Positions 32,815 to 43,800 of a stretch of 45,471 nucleotides of DNA are shown piece by piece (within the stretch, counting starts at the first letter, position 1; every line of letters starts with the position of its first letter). The notes beneath the pieces were generated by a model, which ran no database searches, was not told the origin of the DNA, and saw only the letters and a program-made list of their open reading frames with translations. The stretch comes from Mariaggregatimicrobium sp964498785 (GTDB lineage Bacteria; Zhuqueibacterota; Zhuqueibacteria; Thermofontimicrobiales; Thiofontviventaceae). Location of the stretch: the NCBI GenBank assembly GCA_964498785.1, contig CAZCJL010000055.1, forward strand, positions 1-45,471. Direction: 5' to 3'. Both the position numbers and the translations under genes were made by a program.

Positions 32815-35190
32815 TTGAATCAGTATATTTTTGAAACATTAGAATTTGACCGAATTATCAACCACTTAGCCTCTCATGCAGACTCTTCCCTGGCAAAAGA
32901 AAATGTACTTTTACTGAAACCGCTAACCAATATTACCGAAATAACCGACAAACTCACTGAAGTTACTGAACTTCGGGCAATCCTTGATTTTGATGATCCA
33001 TTTCCAGTGTATGGTATTCAGGATGTCCGCTCGTCGCTAAAAAAAGCTTCTCTTGCCGGAAATTACCTCGCTATTGAAGATTTAACCGCCATTGCCGAAA
33101 CGTTGACAGTATTTCGTCGATTAAATGAATTTTTCAGTTCACGGAAAGATAAATATCCGCTTCTACAAAAAATAGCAACAAACTTATCCACATTCTCTAA
33201 AATCGAAAAAGAGATCAACCGCTGTATTGATCCATCTTCTGAAGAAATACGGGACAACGCCAGCCACAATCTTGCACGCATCCGCCGATCAATTTTGTCT
33301 GAACAGCAAAATATCCGAAAAAAAATGGAAAATCTGGTCAATTCGTTTTCAAAAAATAATTATCTGCAAGAAAACCTGATTACCATACGCGATGGCCGGC
33401 TCGTTTTAATGGTCAAAGACGAATATAAACGACATGTAAAAGGAATTATTCATGATCAATCTGCCACTGGCGCGACATTGTTTGTCGAACCCATGGAAGC
33501 TCTTGAAATCAACAACCATATTCGCGAACTTATCCTGGAGGAAAAACGTGAAACAGAAAAAATTTTACGCCAACTCACAGACCTGATTCGTGAACAGTTG
33601 GCTGAGATCAAACAAAGCCTGGCAGTAGCAGCAGAACTTGATTTCATTCATTCCAAAGCACAATTTTCTTCATCAATGGACGGCATCCAACCAAAACTAA
33701 ACTCAGAGAATCACCTGAACATTATCAATGGCAAACATCCGTTATTGTTGTTACGCTATAAATCAACAGACAAAGTCGTTCCTCTGAACATATCAATCGG
33801 AAAAGAATTCAATACCCTCATTATTACAGGTCCGAATGCCGGCGGCAAAACCGTCGCATTAAAGACAGTGGGGCTGCTCAATTTAATGGTTGCCTGCGGC
33901 CTGCACATTCCGGCGCATTCAGACACGGAAATGTGTGTCTTCCAAAATATTTACGCAGATATTGGTGACCAGCAATCTATTGAAAACGATCTTTCCACAT
34001 TTAGCTCACATATTCAGCGCTTAAAACACATCGTTGATTATATTACAGATCATGATCTGGTTATCATTGATGAAATCGGAACTGGCACCGATCCTGAGGA
34101 AGGCGCGGCACTGGCGATTTCAATGCTGGAAAAATTAACCCGTATCGGTAGCGTCAATCTGGTTTCAACTCATTTGGGATCACTAAAAGCATTTGCGCAT
34201 GAAACAGAGCGCGTCGAAAATGGCTCGATGGAATTTAATGCCGAATCGCTGCAACCGACCTACCGCTTTCGCACCGGGTTACCAGGTTCTTCTTATGCAT
34301 TTGAAATTTCCGAGCGATATGGTTTGTCGCGAGAAATCATCAAAAGAGCCCGCTCACTTGTGGGAGCCGAAAAAAATCGTCTGGAAAATCTGTTAGTTGA
34401 TTTGGATAAAAAAATAACACACTATCAATCAGAATTAGAACAGATAAGCATTAAGCAACAGGAATTAGATACTCTAACTTCTGATTACCAGCAAAAAAAT
34501 GCGGAAATAAAAGCTCATGAAAAACAATTAAGAAAAAAAGCGATTCAGGAAAGTGAAGATATACTAAAATCGGCGAATTCGACCATCGAACGTGCCATCA
34601 AGAAAATCAAAGAACAGCAGGCCTCGCGGGAAGCGATTAAATCCGCTAAAGCGATTTTAGCAACTGAAAAGAATCAATTAACTAAGCAGAAGCAAACAAT
34701 TTCACAGGACAAAATCCAACACGCTCCCACTCAGTTAACACTGGATATGATCTCCATTGGTCAAACCGTTTTCTGGAAGAGCTTCAACCAAAAAGGGAAA
34801 ATACTTTCTGATGCAGACGCCTCTAATCGGATATTGATTGATACGGGTGGTGTGAAGGTGAAAGTGAATATCAACGAATTACAACTGGTTGAAGAAGAGA
34901 AAACTGAACAAAAACGGGTGAGAATCCGTTATGAGTATGACTCATCAGCACGAACCGAGCTGGATTTGCGCGGAATGCGCGCCGAAGATGCAGAAATAAT
35001 GACTGATAAATTTATACAGGACGCCATGTTAGCCGGTTTGGACCAGGTTCAAATAATCCACGGCAAAGGCACCGGTGTATTACGAAAAGTAGTACATGAA
35101 TTACTCGAAAAACATCCTCACGTTAAAAACAAAAACCTAAGCAATTGGAATCAGGGCGGCACGGGCGTGACTATTGTTCAGTTGAAATAA
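32815..35190 (+). CDS. mutS2: Endonuclease MutS2
   Basis: 791 residues. MutS core (~1-320), Walker A TGPNAGGKT near 339-347, DEIGTGTDPEEG Walker B, a long coiled coil (~515-640), and a C-terminal Smr domain beginning ELDLRGMRAEDAE near residue 716 with HGKGTGVLRK near 748. The LDLR motif of the nuclease Smr type is intact. MutS2 suppresses recombination and, in Bacillus, acts on collided ribosomes; either could hold here. Translation starts at TTG 32815, since no ATG or GTG gives the family N-terminus. It is the last gene of the rpsU cluster. Confidence 0.96.
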   Translation: MNQYIFETLEFDRIINHLASHADSSLAKENVLLLKPLTNITEITDKLTEVTELRAILDFDDPFPVYGIQDVRSSLKKASLAGNYLAIEDLTAIAETLTVFRRLNEFFSSRKDKYPLLQKIATNLSTFSKIEKEINRCIDPSSEEIRDNASHNLARIRRSILSEQQNIRKKMENLVNSFSKNNYLQENLITIRDGRLVLMVKDEYKRHVKGIIHDQSATGATLFVEPMEALEINNHIRELILEEKRETEKILRQLTDLIREQLAEIKQSLAVAAELDFIHSKAQFSSSMDGIQPKLNSENHLNIINGKHPLLLLRYKSTDKVVPLNISIGKEFNTLIITGPNAGGKTVALKTVGLLNLMVACGLHIPAHSDTEMCVFQNIYADIGDQQSIENDLSTFSSHIQRLKHIVDYITDHDLVIIDEIGTGTDPEEGAALAISMLEKLTRIGSVNLVSTHLGSLKAFAHETERVENGSMEFNAESLQPTYRFRTGLPGSSYAFEISERYGLSREIIKRARSLVGAEKNRLENLLVDLDKKITHYQSELEQISIKQQELDTLTSDYQQKNAEIKAHEKQLRKKAIQESEDILKSANSTIERAIKKIKEQQASREAIKSAKAILATEKNQLTKQKQTISQDKIQHAPTQLTLDMISIGQTVFWKSFNQKGKILSDADASNRILIDTGGVKVKVNINELQLVEEEKTEQKRVRIRYEYDSSARTELDLRGMRAEDAEIMTDKFIQDAMLAGLDQVQIIHGKGTGVLRKVVHELLEKHPHVKNKNLSNWNQGGTGVTIVQLK

Positions 35191-35203
35191 GTCAATTTTT
35201 TAA

Positions 35204-35234
35204 GTTGAAAACGCCCTGAAAGGGCGCCATCAAC
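35204..35234. terminator. Hairpin between convergent mutS2 and ABC permease genes
   Basis: Outer arms GTTGA (35204-35208)/TCAAC (35230-35234) and inner arms CGCCCT (35212-35217)/AGGGCG (35221-35226). It overlaps the stop codon of the minus-strand gene. There is no proper T-tract on either side, so termination is plausible only because of its place. Confidence 0.4.
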
Positions 35235-35955
35235 TCACAAGCCGCTCCCGTTTCTGTAACATGATCAACCCGAATAAAACGCAAATAATCGCTCCCGCCA
35301 CCAGATAGATTCGATTATATAACGTGGTTTCCATCCAGATATAGCCACTGGAATCAGACGGAATTGAGAACGGATTATGAAACAAATTCCATTTACTCCC
35401 TTTTACAAAATCAGCCGCGAAAAAGAAAAACAGGCTAAAGCATGCGACAATTACCGCTGTGGCATTACCATTTTTTACGATGGTTGAAAACATAAAACAG
35501 AGGGCGCATATAAAAACAAGCGGAAATATCAGGTGAAAGGTCATTGTAAAAATAGGCACTGGTGTTAATGAGATACTGGTCATAATTGCCAGTATAATGA
35601 GAATGACGGTCGTGATAAAAACTGCTAACAGAAGGCGAACCAGATAAACTTTGTAACGGTAATTAGGAATTCCGAACACAGTTTCCAACATGCGGTTATC
35701 CAAATCATTTTGGATACCAAATGTTGACGGGTAAAAAATCAGCAAAACTCCCGGAACAAGCAACAAGTTATACACTGAACCTGATTCAAATGCTGAATCG
35801 GTATTAATGAGGTTGATGATGGTGATCAATAAAAAGATAGCGAACGCTGCCAATAAAAAATATATAACTTTATTCGCAAACACTACTTTGAGATTGTAGC
35901 GAACAAACTGACCGATTGTCAACAATTGATTATACTTAGCTGTCATTTTTAACAT
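35230..35955 (-). CDS. ABC-2-type transporter permease
   Basis: 241 residues with six TM helices (about 32-50, 66-84, 104-130, 136-158, 166-184, 214-233). The layout, with an early amphipathic helix and a cluster of three TMs in the middle, is that of ABC-2 permeases, which need a separate ATPase. The only ATPase nearby is the ABC domain at the C-terminus of the RND fusion just upstream (20 bases between them). The pair therefore probably forms an ABC transporter half. Substrate unknown. ATG 35946 (MTAKYNQ) is a possible alternative start. Confidence 0.8.
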   Translation of the reverse strand: MLKMTAKYNQLLTIGQFVRYNLKVVFANKVIYFLLAAFAIFLLITIINLINTDSAFESGSVYNLLLVPGVLLIFYPSTFGIQNDLDNRMLETVFGIPNYRYKVYLVRLLLAVFITTVILIILAIMTSISLTPVPIFTMTFHLIFPLVFICALCFMFSTIVKNGNATAVIVACFSLFFFFAADFVKGSKWNLFHNPFSIPSDSSGYIWMETTLYNRIYLVAGAIICVLFGLIMLQKRERLVS

Positions 35956-35975
35956 TTTTCTATCTTATTAAATTT

Positions 35976-38900
35976 TTAGTCGCGGCCTAATAACCATAAG
36001 TACGCATCTTCAAGTGTCGGGCGCACCTGGACTGCATCTGATAAAATCGATTTTTCCGCCAGGAAACGAATCCGAATGGAATCGCCGATCAGGACGTGAT
36101 GAACCAACCAGAGCTTATGACGGACATTTTCAAATTCATCCGGTAATAAATGACTTTGCCACACATAACCACGGGTTGCCGCTACCATTTGACCGGGAGC
36201 ACCCAGAAAACAGAGTTTGCCTTTATTTAGAACAGCAACCTTGTCACAAGAACTGGAAATATCCTCAATAATATGTGTTGAAAAAATCACAATTCGGTCT
36301 TTACTTAAATCCACCAGCAAATTACGGAATCGAATTCGTTCCCGCGGGTCCAAACCGGCAGTTGGTTCGTCCACTACCATAATTCTGGGTAAATGCAACA
36401 GCGTTTGTGCGATGCCGATTCGTTGTTTCATGCCGCCGGAAAATGAGCCAATTTTGCTATTTCGATGATCATCAAGATGGACAGAGGAGAGCGCAGCTTC
36501 CACAGTCTTTAACCGTTCATCAGGATCAAGAATATTTTTAAGCATGGCCTGATAATCCAGAAACTCGTATGCCGTCATGTTTTCATAACTGCCAAATTCC
36601 TGGGGCAGGTAGCCGATCAATCCCTGTAATTCTTCCCGCTTTTCTTTTAAATCGATATCATTAATTTTTATAGTACCGCGCGACTGTTCCAAAATACCGC
36701 TTATGATGCGCATCAACGTCGTTTTTCCGGCGCCATTCGGGCCCAGCAATCCGAACATCCCACTACCAATTTCCATTGAGACGCCATCCAGCGCGCGAAA
36801 CGGCTTTTTCTTCTTGCCAATTACCGGAATCATCATCACAAAACGATAGAAAAGCTTGCGCAGTGAAACAAAACGTCCCTTTATTCTAACAATATTGATG
36901 TTTTGGTTATGAATCCGGTTCGAGGTTGTATAAACAGCTAACAAGGTTCCCCAAAAAACAGCAATAAATACGACAGTGACAATTTTTTCCCATCGGATAT
37001 AAAAAAGAATTAAATGAATGAGCGGGACGCCCCCAACATATATCTTGTAAATCCATTTTTGCCATTTAGCGTACTGAAAAACAGACAGCAGTAGATTTAA
37101 TATAAAAAAGCCAAACAAATAAACTATATGGGAAAGCAGAAATAACCACAGCCCATTTTCCAGATAGAAATAGCTAAAATAGGTGAGATATGCAAAAACC
37201 GGTAATTGCCAGGTCAGATTTTTCAGCGAGAACTTATTAATATCCTCTCCGGTGCGCGCACTTTGACGGTCTTTCTTATGCCACTCCCGAACAAAGCGAG
37301 ATGAATCGTCATAAATTTTCACCACGTATTTTAATTTAATGGTCAACGGTTCATCAGCGCTGATCCATTTCACATTTGCCCGCCGCAAACTTGTCATAAT
37401 GAAATACGTTGCACCCGGGATGACAAAGATCAATAACATCCCGTTTGCCAATTGCCAGACAAGGCTGTCTACGGTTTGATAAATCAGAACGGTTCCGGCA
37501 ACGAGCAAACACATTTGAATCATTTTGATTTTCCGGTTTAATTTTTTAAACCAGGCAAGCGCTGTTTCCAGTCCGATGTAGGTCGTTGGGATGAATACGA
37601 GTGTAAACAGCATTCCCACAGCCAGCCCGCCGATTACGGTAATTGCAAACGGTGCACCAATGCGCACAACGTATTCTGCTTTCCCCATTGCCAGTGGAAT
37701 CAGCGCCACAATTGTTGTGATGGTAGTAATCAGGATCGGTCGAACACGTGTTTGCCCCGCAGCAATCAACGCCCTGCCGACGCTGAATCCTCGTCTTCTC
37801 AAAATCCGCGTATAATCGATGAGAATAATTCCGTTATTGACCACCACACCCAACAGTATCAAAAATCCGGTGAGTGTATTGGCATTCAGCAGCGAATTTC
37901 CGGTGAGAATAATCGCCCATAGCGAACCGATGACAGCCAGAGGAATGGCAAACATCATAACCAATGGGATCAGAAATGATTCAAACACTGATGCCAGGAT
38001 CATGTAAATGAAAATAAATGCCGCAAGAAACAGGAATTTATATTCAGTTAAATCCGTCTCCTCCTGAACGATTTCCACGGCAATCCCGGCAGGTATTTCA
38101 ACCTGTGAGATCAGTTGATCTAATTCAGACCGTGCTGCCTTCAGCAAGCGTTTTGAATTGTTCACTTCATTTAAAAATGTGAACGTTACTTCAATCTGCT
38201 TTTCCTGATTGACCCGGTTGATACGTGAAATGCCGCTGGAATAAATAATACGGCTCAACTGATCCAGTGGATAAATGCTACTTGTATTCGAGCGAATTTG
38301 TAAATCCCTTAAATCATCGATCTGCTTCTCTTCTAAATTGCTATTACGGATCACAATATCATATTCCCTGGTTCCGCTTTTGAATGTCATTCCGCTGGAA
38401 AATTCACTTTCAAAACCGCTCAACTCAGAAGCGATGCTCATCAGTGGTATATCGTAATGACTCAGAATTTGATTATCAAGCAACAGATGGATTTCGGGCC
38501 GGTCATCCGCGACATCCAGCGAAACCCGATCTATGGTTGCCAGGTCTTCCAGATAATATTGAAAATCTTCCGCGATATTTTTCATCAACCGGAAATTTCG
38601 GCCTTTAATGACAATTTTTTCTTTCTGAGAGCCGATGCCAAGGATGTTCATAAAATCTGCGCCTGGATTTCGCCGACCGCCCCCGCGAAATCGCTCGCTT
38701 GCCATGGGTTGGTCAAACGAAATTTGGGCCGAACGAATATTTTTGATTCGCTTTTTAATTTCTCCCTTAACTTCCGCTAAATCCCGGTTTTTGACTGCTT
38801 CAAAATCTTCTTTCAATTTTATAGTAATTATCGCGTCTTCTTCAAATATCTGAGTGACTACATCCTGTTTTTCCTCCAAATCACTTAGCTTTTCTTCCAC

Positions 38901-40640
38901 ATCAGCGACGACTTTATCGGTCGCGCTTAATGTTGCACCGCGCTGCATGGTAACATACAACCGGAAATCTTCTGTCTCAACTTCTTGTGAAACATTTATA
39001 CTCAGCGCCATACATATTATAAGACTGACAAAAAACAGAACAACCCCGGCAACAATTGTTCGCACCGGGAAACGCATGGTTGATTTTAATAACAATGTAT
39101 AAATTTGCAGCAACCGGTTTTTTTGAGAAACAATATTAAAATTGACCGAGCGAACCGATAGCCGTGACGTCAAAAATCTATGAGTAAAAGCAGGAATTAA
39201 AAGCAGGGCAACCACCAGCGAAACCAGTAAGGTCGATATGATTGAGACGCCAATTTGCTTGCCAATTAATTTAACGAAAAAATTTGAAGCAAACAGGAAC
39301 GGCAAAAAGATAGCGATTGTTGTAAAGGTTGCCGCAAAAATAGACCGCCAGACTTCTTTTGTACCCCGGACAACAGCTTTATCACTATCTTCTTTTGAAG
39401 AATAAAGCCGGTAGATATTTTCAAGCACAACAATGCTATTATCCAGCAGCATTCCGATTGCCAATGCGGCTCCCACCAATGTGAGGCTGTTAATTGTAAT
39501 TCCCGCGGCATAAAAAAAGTTCATCGCCGTTAATATGGAAATCGGAATCGCCAGTGCAATTACAATAACCAGTTGAAAATGACGTAAAAAGTACCATAAA
39601 ATGACAATTGCCAACAATCCGCCAACCAGTGCCAACTGTTTAATGAGATCAATGTTCCGTTCCATTTCCTCAGCAGCGTCATTTTGTATGACAATCTCGA
39701 CTCCCCCGGACACTATTTTCTGATTTAAGTCAGCAATAACTTGTCGGGTTTCATGTGAAAGTGCAATCAGATTCGCCTGCGAATCGCGAATCAACTGAAT
39801 CGTGACTGTTTCCTTCCCATTTACACGACTAATTGACGTTTCCTCTTTCACTCCCTGATATACTTCTGCCACATGTTTCAACAAAACAGGGCCATCCTGC
39901 TTGATCACGATATTTTCAAGCTCTTGCACATCCACATATTCCGTCACCAGATTCACGAAATACTGCTTGTCTTTTTCATGCACATGACCCAGAAATTCTT
40001 TGGAACCGCCGTATTGGGCCACGATTGTCCGAATCTGTCCCGCGGTGATGTGATGCGCCTGGCACGCTTGTTGATCGAGGATAATTTCCACGGATTGTTC
40101 ACGACCACCGGAAATTTGCACATTCGCGATACCGTCGATATTCTGCAAATCCATCGCAATTTTTTCATCTACAATATGCCGGATACGATCCACACCGCCA
40201 GTCCCGCGAACCTGCAAATCCATGAACATATTAGAAATCTGCTCGGTATCAATCTTAAAAACATTGATGAGAAATTCATCATCCAGGTCTGCTTTTACAG
40301 CGTCGACTTTTTGCTGAAGCTTCAAGTACGCATATTTAATATTGGCCGATTGCGTGTAGTAAATGAAAATAACACCCCGCCTTCGATAGGCATAAGATTC
40401 GATCTTTTCAATGTCCTCAAGTGTTCCGATGGCTCCTTCAACGGGAATGATCGCCTGTTTTTCCATATATTCCGGGCTCAATTCCTGGACACTATTCACC
40501 TGCACCACCAGAAAGGGAAGCTCGGCTGCAGGCAGCAACTCCACTGGCAGTTGTCGGTATGAAATATATCCCAACAAGCAAAGCCCGATAAAGAGCATGG
40601 AGAGAAGTGTTTTTCGTTTTAGAATCAGGTTTGATAACAT
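35976..40640 (-). CDS. RND efflux permease fused to multi-TM linker and ABC ATPase
   Basis: 1554 residues in one open frame. Residues ~1-1030 are a complete HAE1-like RND permease, with TM4 LLDNSIVVLEN (Asp ~400) and TM10 VVVNNGIILIDY (~935). Residues ~1035-1265 add five or six TM segments of no family I recognise, with a hydrophilic stretch at about 1085-1125. Residues ~1268-1554 are a full ABC ATPase: Walker A GPNGAGKTT (~1300), Q-loop YLPQEFG, signature FSGGMKQRIGIAQ, Walker B RIMVVDEPTAGLDP, H-loop IFSTHIIED. RND pumps use proton flow and ABC transporters use ATP; here both are on one chain. A conventional RND gene and an adaptor gene lie upstream, and an ABC-2 permease lies 20 bases downstream. 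No frameshift or repeat suggests a joining artefact. Confidence 0.92.
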   Translation of the reverse strand: MLSNLILKRKTLLSMLFIGLCLLGYISYRQLPVELLPAAELPFLVVQVNSVQELSPEYMEKQAIIPVEGAIGTLEDIEKIESYAYRRRGVIFIYYTQSANIKYAYLKLQQKVDAVKADLDDEFLINVFKIDTEQISNMFMDLQVRGTGGVDRIRHIVDEKIAMDLQNIDGIANVQISGGREQSVEIILDQQACQAHHITAGQIRTIVAQYGGSKEFLGHVHEKDKQYFVNLVTEYVDVQELENIVIKQDGPVLLKHVAEVYQGVKEETSISRVNGKETVTIQLIRDSQANLIALSHETRQVIADLNQKIVSGGVEIVIQNDAAEEMERNIDLIKQLALVGGLLAIVILWYFLRHFQLVIVIALAIPISILTAMNFFYAAGITINSLTLVGAALAIGMLLDNSIVVLENIYRLYSSKEDSDKAVVRGTKEVWRSIFAATFTTIAIFLPFLFASNFFVKLIGKQIGVSIISTLLVSLVVALLLIPAFTHRFLTSRLSVRSVNFNIVSQKNRLLQIYTLLLKSTMRFPVRTIVAGVVLFFVSLIICMALSINVSQEVETEDFRLYVTMQRGATLSATDKVVADVEEKLSDLEEKQDVVTQIFEEDAIITIKLKEDFEAVKNRDLAEVKGEIKKRIKNIRSAQISFDQPMASERFRGGGRRNPGADFMNILGIGSQKEKIVIKGRNFRLMKNIAEDFQYYLEDLATIDRVSLDVADDRPEIHLLLDNQILSHYDIPLMSIASELSGFESEFSSGMTFKSGTREYDIVIRNSNLEEKQIDDLRDLQIRSNTSSIYPLDQLSRIIYSSGISRINRVNQEKQIEVTFTFLNEVNNSKRLLKAARSELDQLISQVEIPAGIAVEIVQEETDLTEYKFLFLAAFIFIYMILASVFESFLIPLVMMFAIPLAVIGSLWAIILTGNSLLNANTLTGFLILLGVVVNNGIILIDYTRILRRRGFSVGRALIAAGQTRVRPILITTITTIVALIPLAMGKAEYVVRIGAPFAITVIGGLAVGMLFTLVFIPTTYIGLETALAWFKKLNRKIKMIQMCLLVAGTVLIYQTVDSLVWQLANGMLLIFVIPGATYFIMTSLRRANVKWISADEPLTIKLKYVVKIYDDSSRFVREWHKKDRQSARTGEDINKFSLKNLTWQLPVFAYLTYFSYFYLENGLWLFLLSHIVYLFGFFILNLLLSVFQYAKWQKWIYKIYVGGVPLIHLILFYIRWEKIVTVVFIAVFWGTLLAVYTTSNRIHNQNINIVRIKGRFVSLRKLFYRFVMMIPVIGKKKKPFRALDGVSMEIGSGMFGLLGPNGAGKTTLMRIISGILEQSRGTIKINDIDLKEKREELQGLIGYLPQEFGSYENMTAYEFLDYQAMLKNILDPDERLKTVEAALSSVHLDDHRNSKIGSFSGGMKQRIGIAQTLLHLPRIMVVDEPTAGLDPRERIRFRNLLVDLSKDRIVIFSTHIIEDISSSCDKVAVLNKGKLCFLGAPGQMVAATRGYVWQSHLLPDEFENVRHKLWLVHHVLIGDSIRIRFLAEKSILSDAVQVRPTLEDAYLWLLGRD

Positions 40641-40892
40641 TTTTTTATTTTATTATGAAGCCAAAAATTCTAAATGAATTTTAATATGACAACTTACAAG
40701 TAACAAATTAAATCCCCAAATTGGGCACATCTTCGGTTTGAAGAGAATCGTTCGTAAATCAATTTACATCCCTGAGCCAACGGCTGATCGAAAATCTCTT
40801 TGGAGCACGGTTTCACCACCGGCGCAATCAGGGGGATGTCAGCGCCGCTAAGGGTTCACATTTACCTCGTTCGCAAATTAACTGATTGTCCC
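40641..40892. other. Structured gap between the two RND genes
   Basis: No recognised gene. Two direct near-copies, CGTTCGTAAATCAATTTA (40749-40766) and CGTTCGCAAATTAACTGA (40868-40885), flank imperfect arms ACATCCCTGA (40766-40775)/TCAGGGGGATGT (40828-40839) and a short AGCC-AAC-GGCT stem. A minus-strand frame of about 50 codons is open but unfamiliar and has no start or ribosome-binding site. The segment may be a repeat relic or an mRNA structure that sets the ratio of the two RND proteins. Confidence 0.4.
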
Positions 40893-43800
40893 TCACTCAA
40901 ACCGCAACCGATCTCCGAGTTGATCTACAATAAAATAGACGCACGGAATAACCACCAGCATCAATAATGTTGATGTAACCAGCCCACCAATGACAGCCCA
41001 GGCCATCGGAGCGCGTAAAGCCGCTCCCTCTCCAAAGCCAAATGTCAATGGCGTCAATGCCAGAATTGTGGTCAGGCTTGTCATTATAATCGGTCGGATG
41101 CGTCGCTGGCCCGCCTCGATAATGGCTACCATTCGCTCGGCTCCCTCCCGGCGTAATTGGTTAATCGCATCGACTAATATGATGGAGTCATTGACCGCAA
41201 TTCCCGCTAACATGATAATTCCGATATATGCCATGATATTCAATGGTTTGCCAATAATTAAAAATATGAACACCACGCCAACAGCAGCCAGCGGGATCGT
41301 CAAAATTATTGTAAACGGATGCAGCAGGGATTCAAATTGAGACGCCAGCACCATGTAAACCAAAACAATCGATAAAATCAGGGCAAATTTTAAATTTTGA
41401 AATGCCTCTCGTCGGTTCTGTTCCTCGCCAGTAATGGAATAACTATAATCCGCAGGAAAGGATACTTTTTTCATGCGCTGATTTACTGATTTCATCACAT
41501 GATCAAATGGCTTGTTACCCGTAATGTTCGCTGTTATCTTACCAATCCTGTTTTGGTTCCGCCGTATGATTTCTTTTGGCGCATTTGAGTACTGAATGTC
41601 AGCAACTACTGATAATGGCAATTTCGTTTCACCGGATGTGATAATCATATCATGCAAATTATTAATCCCAATTTTCGGCATTCGCAGCGTGATCTCTTTC
41701 ATCTCACCTTCATGCTCCCATTCTCCTGCCTCCCTTCCCGACAGTTGATCCTGCAATTGTGCTGACAGGTCATCGATATTCAGATTATACAACCCGGCGA
41801 CCATGCGGTCAAGTACAATATCTACCTGTGGCCGACCTTCCTCAAACATTGTCTCGATATTGACAAGCTCCGGAACCTGTGCAATATGTTCTCTGGCAAT
41901 GTCTGTCAGACGTTGAATTTCAGTCAGATCAGTGCCTTTAATTTCAACTACCAGTGGGGCAATTTCAGTACTCATTGTTGATTGCAATACTGTCTGCTCC
42001 TGAGTAAACTGAAATTCAAGATCCGGAATGTATGATAATTCTCTATTGACACGTTCCAAAATCTCCTGTGAACCGAGTTTTCGGTTTTCCAGTAAAATGA
42101 TTTTCATGGTCGCGGTGTTTTCATCCTCAAAAACCGAACTTTCGCTGGTAGTGATACCTGTTGCCGGGCCAATTCGACTGTAAATTGTTTTAATTTCGGC
42201 TCCCAAAATTCTGCGGATACCCTCTTCAATTCCATTGACAGTTTGCTCGGTTCGGCTCAAATCAGTTCCTTCCGGCAGCTTGATTTCTAACGAGAATTCC
42301 CCCTGATCTGCCCGGGGGATGAATTCGCTGCCGACCATCGGTAATATCAATATGGTAATGATTATCAACACTCCCGCTGCAGCGATCACAATGTATTTCG
42401 CTGAAAGGATTTTTTCCAAAAATCTGCCATATCCGTTAAATTTAATTGATTTAAATTGATCACCATTGATTGATTTTTGTCTTAAAAATTTGGCGCTCAA
42501 CATCGGAATAACGATAATTGCCACGAACAACGATGAAATCAACGAAAAAGCAACAGTCCACGCCTGATCCTTGAATAATTCCCCGGCCGCGCCATGAATA
42601 TAAACAATGGGCAGAAAAACGATAATCGTGGTGATCGTCGACGCGATAATTGCTCCGCCGACCTGTGCCGTTCCGGTAATCGCCGCTTCTTTCACTGAAA
42701 GACCGGATTCGATATTTCTAAAAATATTTTCCATGACCACAATCGCATTGTCCACAAGCATACCAGCGCCTAAAGCCAATCCGCCAAGCGTCATGATATT
42801 TAGCGACAGGTCTTTGAAATACATTAAATTGAATGTTGCCACAATCGAAATCGGAATTGCCACCCCGATGATCATCGTCACCCCGATTCTTCTTAAAAAC
42901 ACAAACAACACGATTACTGCCAGCATAATCCCGATGATCGCGGTTTCCTCAACCTCGTTAATTGCGCTCTTAATAAAGTCCGCCTGATTTTGGATCACAA
43001 CCAATTTATAACCGGGCAGCGCCTTGCGTAATGTTGTTAATTCCTTTGACAGTTCCTCCACAGCTTTGACAGTATTGTATTTCATTTCTTTGTAAACTGC
43101 AAGTCCGAGAACTCGTTCATTATTCACATGAACGATGTTCACTGGTTCTTTATTTTGAAATCGCACGTCTGCCAATTCTTTTAAATAGACAGGAATGCGG
43201 TTTTCAGAAATGGAACCCTGAATTTGCGAACCTGTGATTTGATCGGGCTCTTTATATGTGATGATCACATTTCGAATATCATCCAGTGATTGATATTCGC
43301 TGATCCCGCGGATGATGTACTTCAAGCCCATCTCCTCAATCGAGCCGCCGGAAATACTGCGGTTGTAAGTGCGCAATTTATTGGAAATTGTCAACGTGGT
43401 GACATTGTATGCATCAAGCAAATAGCGATTTGTTTCCACAACCACTTCCTGGTCTTCTTCACCGAGAAGTTCCACCTCAGCAATTCCTTCCAGCCGTATG
43501 AGCTCATTGCGGATATAGTTATCAGCAACTTTTCTTAATGCATCCATATCCGCGATATTGGGATGAGAAAATCCGAGTAGCATCACCGGGATGGCGTTCG
43601 GGTCGTGCTGAGTGACTGTCATTTCATCCAATTCAACGTTCTGACTAAAGCTGGTCAGCGTTTTCTGTAAATCAAGCAATGATTCATTCATATCCGCATC
43701 CCAACTATATTCCACTGTGATCTGCGCAACACCCACACGGGACACCGACGACACCTGAACCACTTTTTTCTGCCGGCTCGCCAGCGCTTCGATGTTTGAC

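Noticed and set aside
39873..40562. 229-codon plus-strand frame
   Set aside because: It is the antisense of the RND part of the fusion gene; the sense frame has full family motifs.
40690..40850. Small minus-strand gene of about 50 codons between the RND genes
   Set aside because: No start codon with a ribosome-binding site and no recognisable family; the segment is made of repeats.
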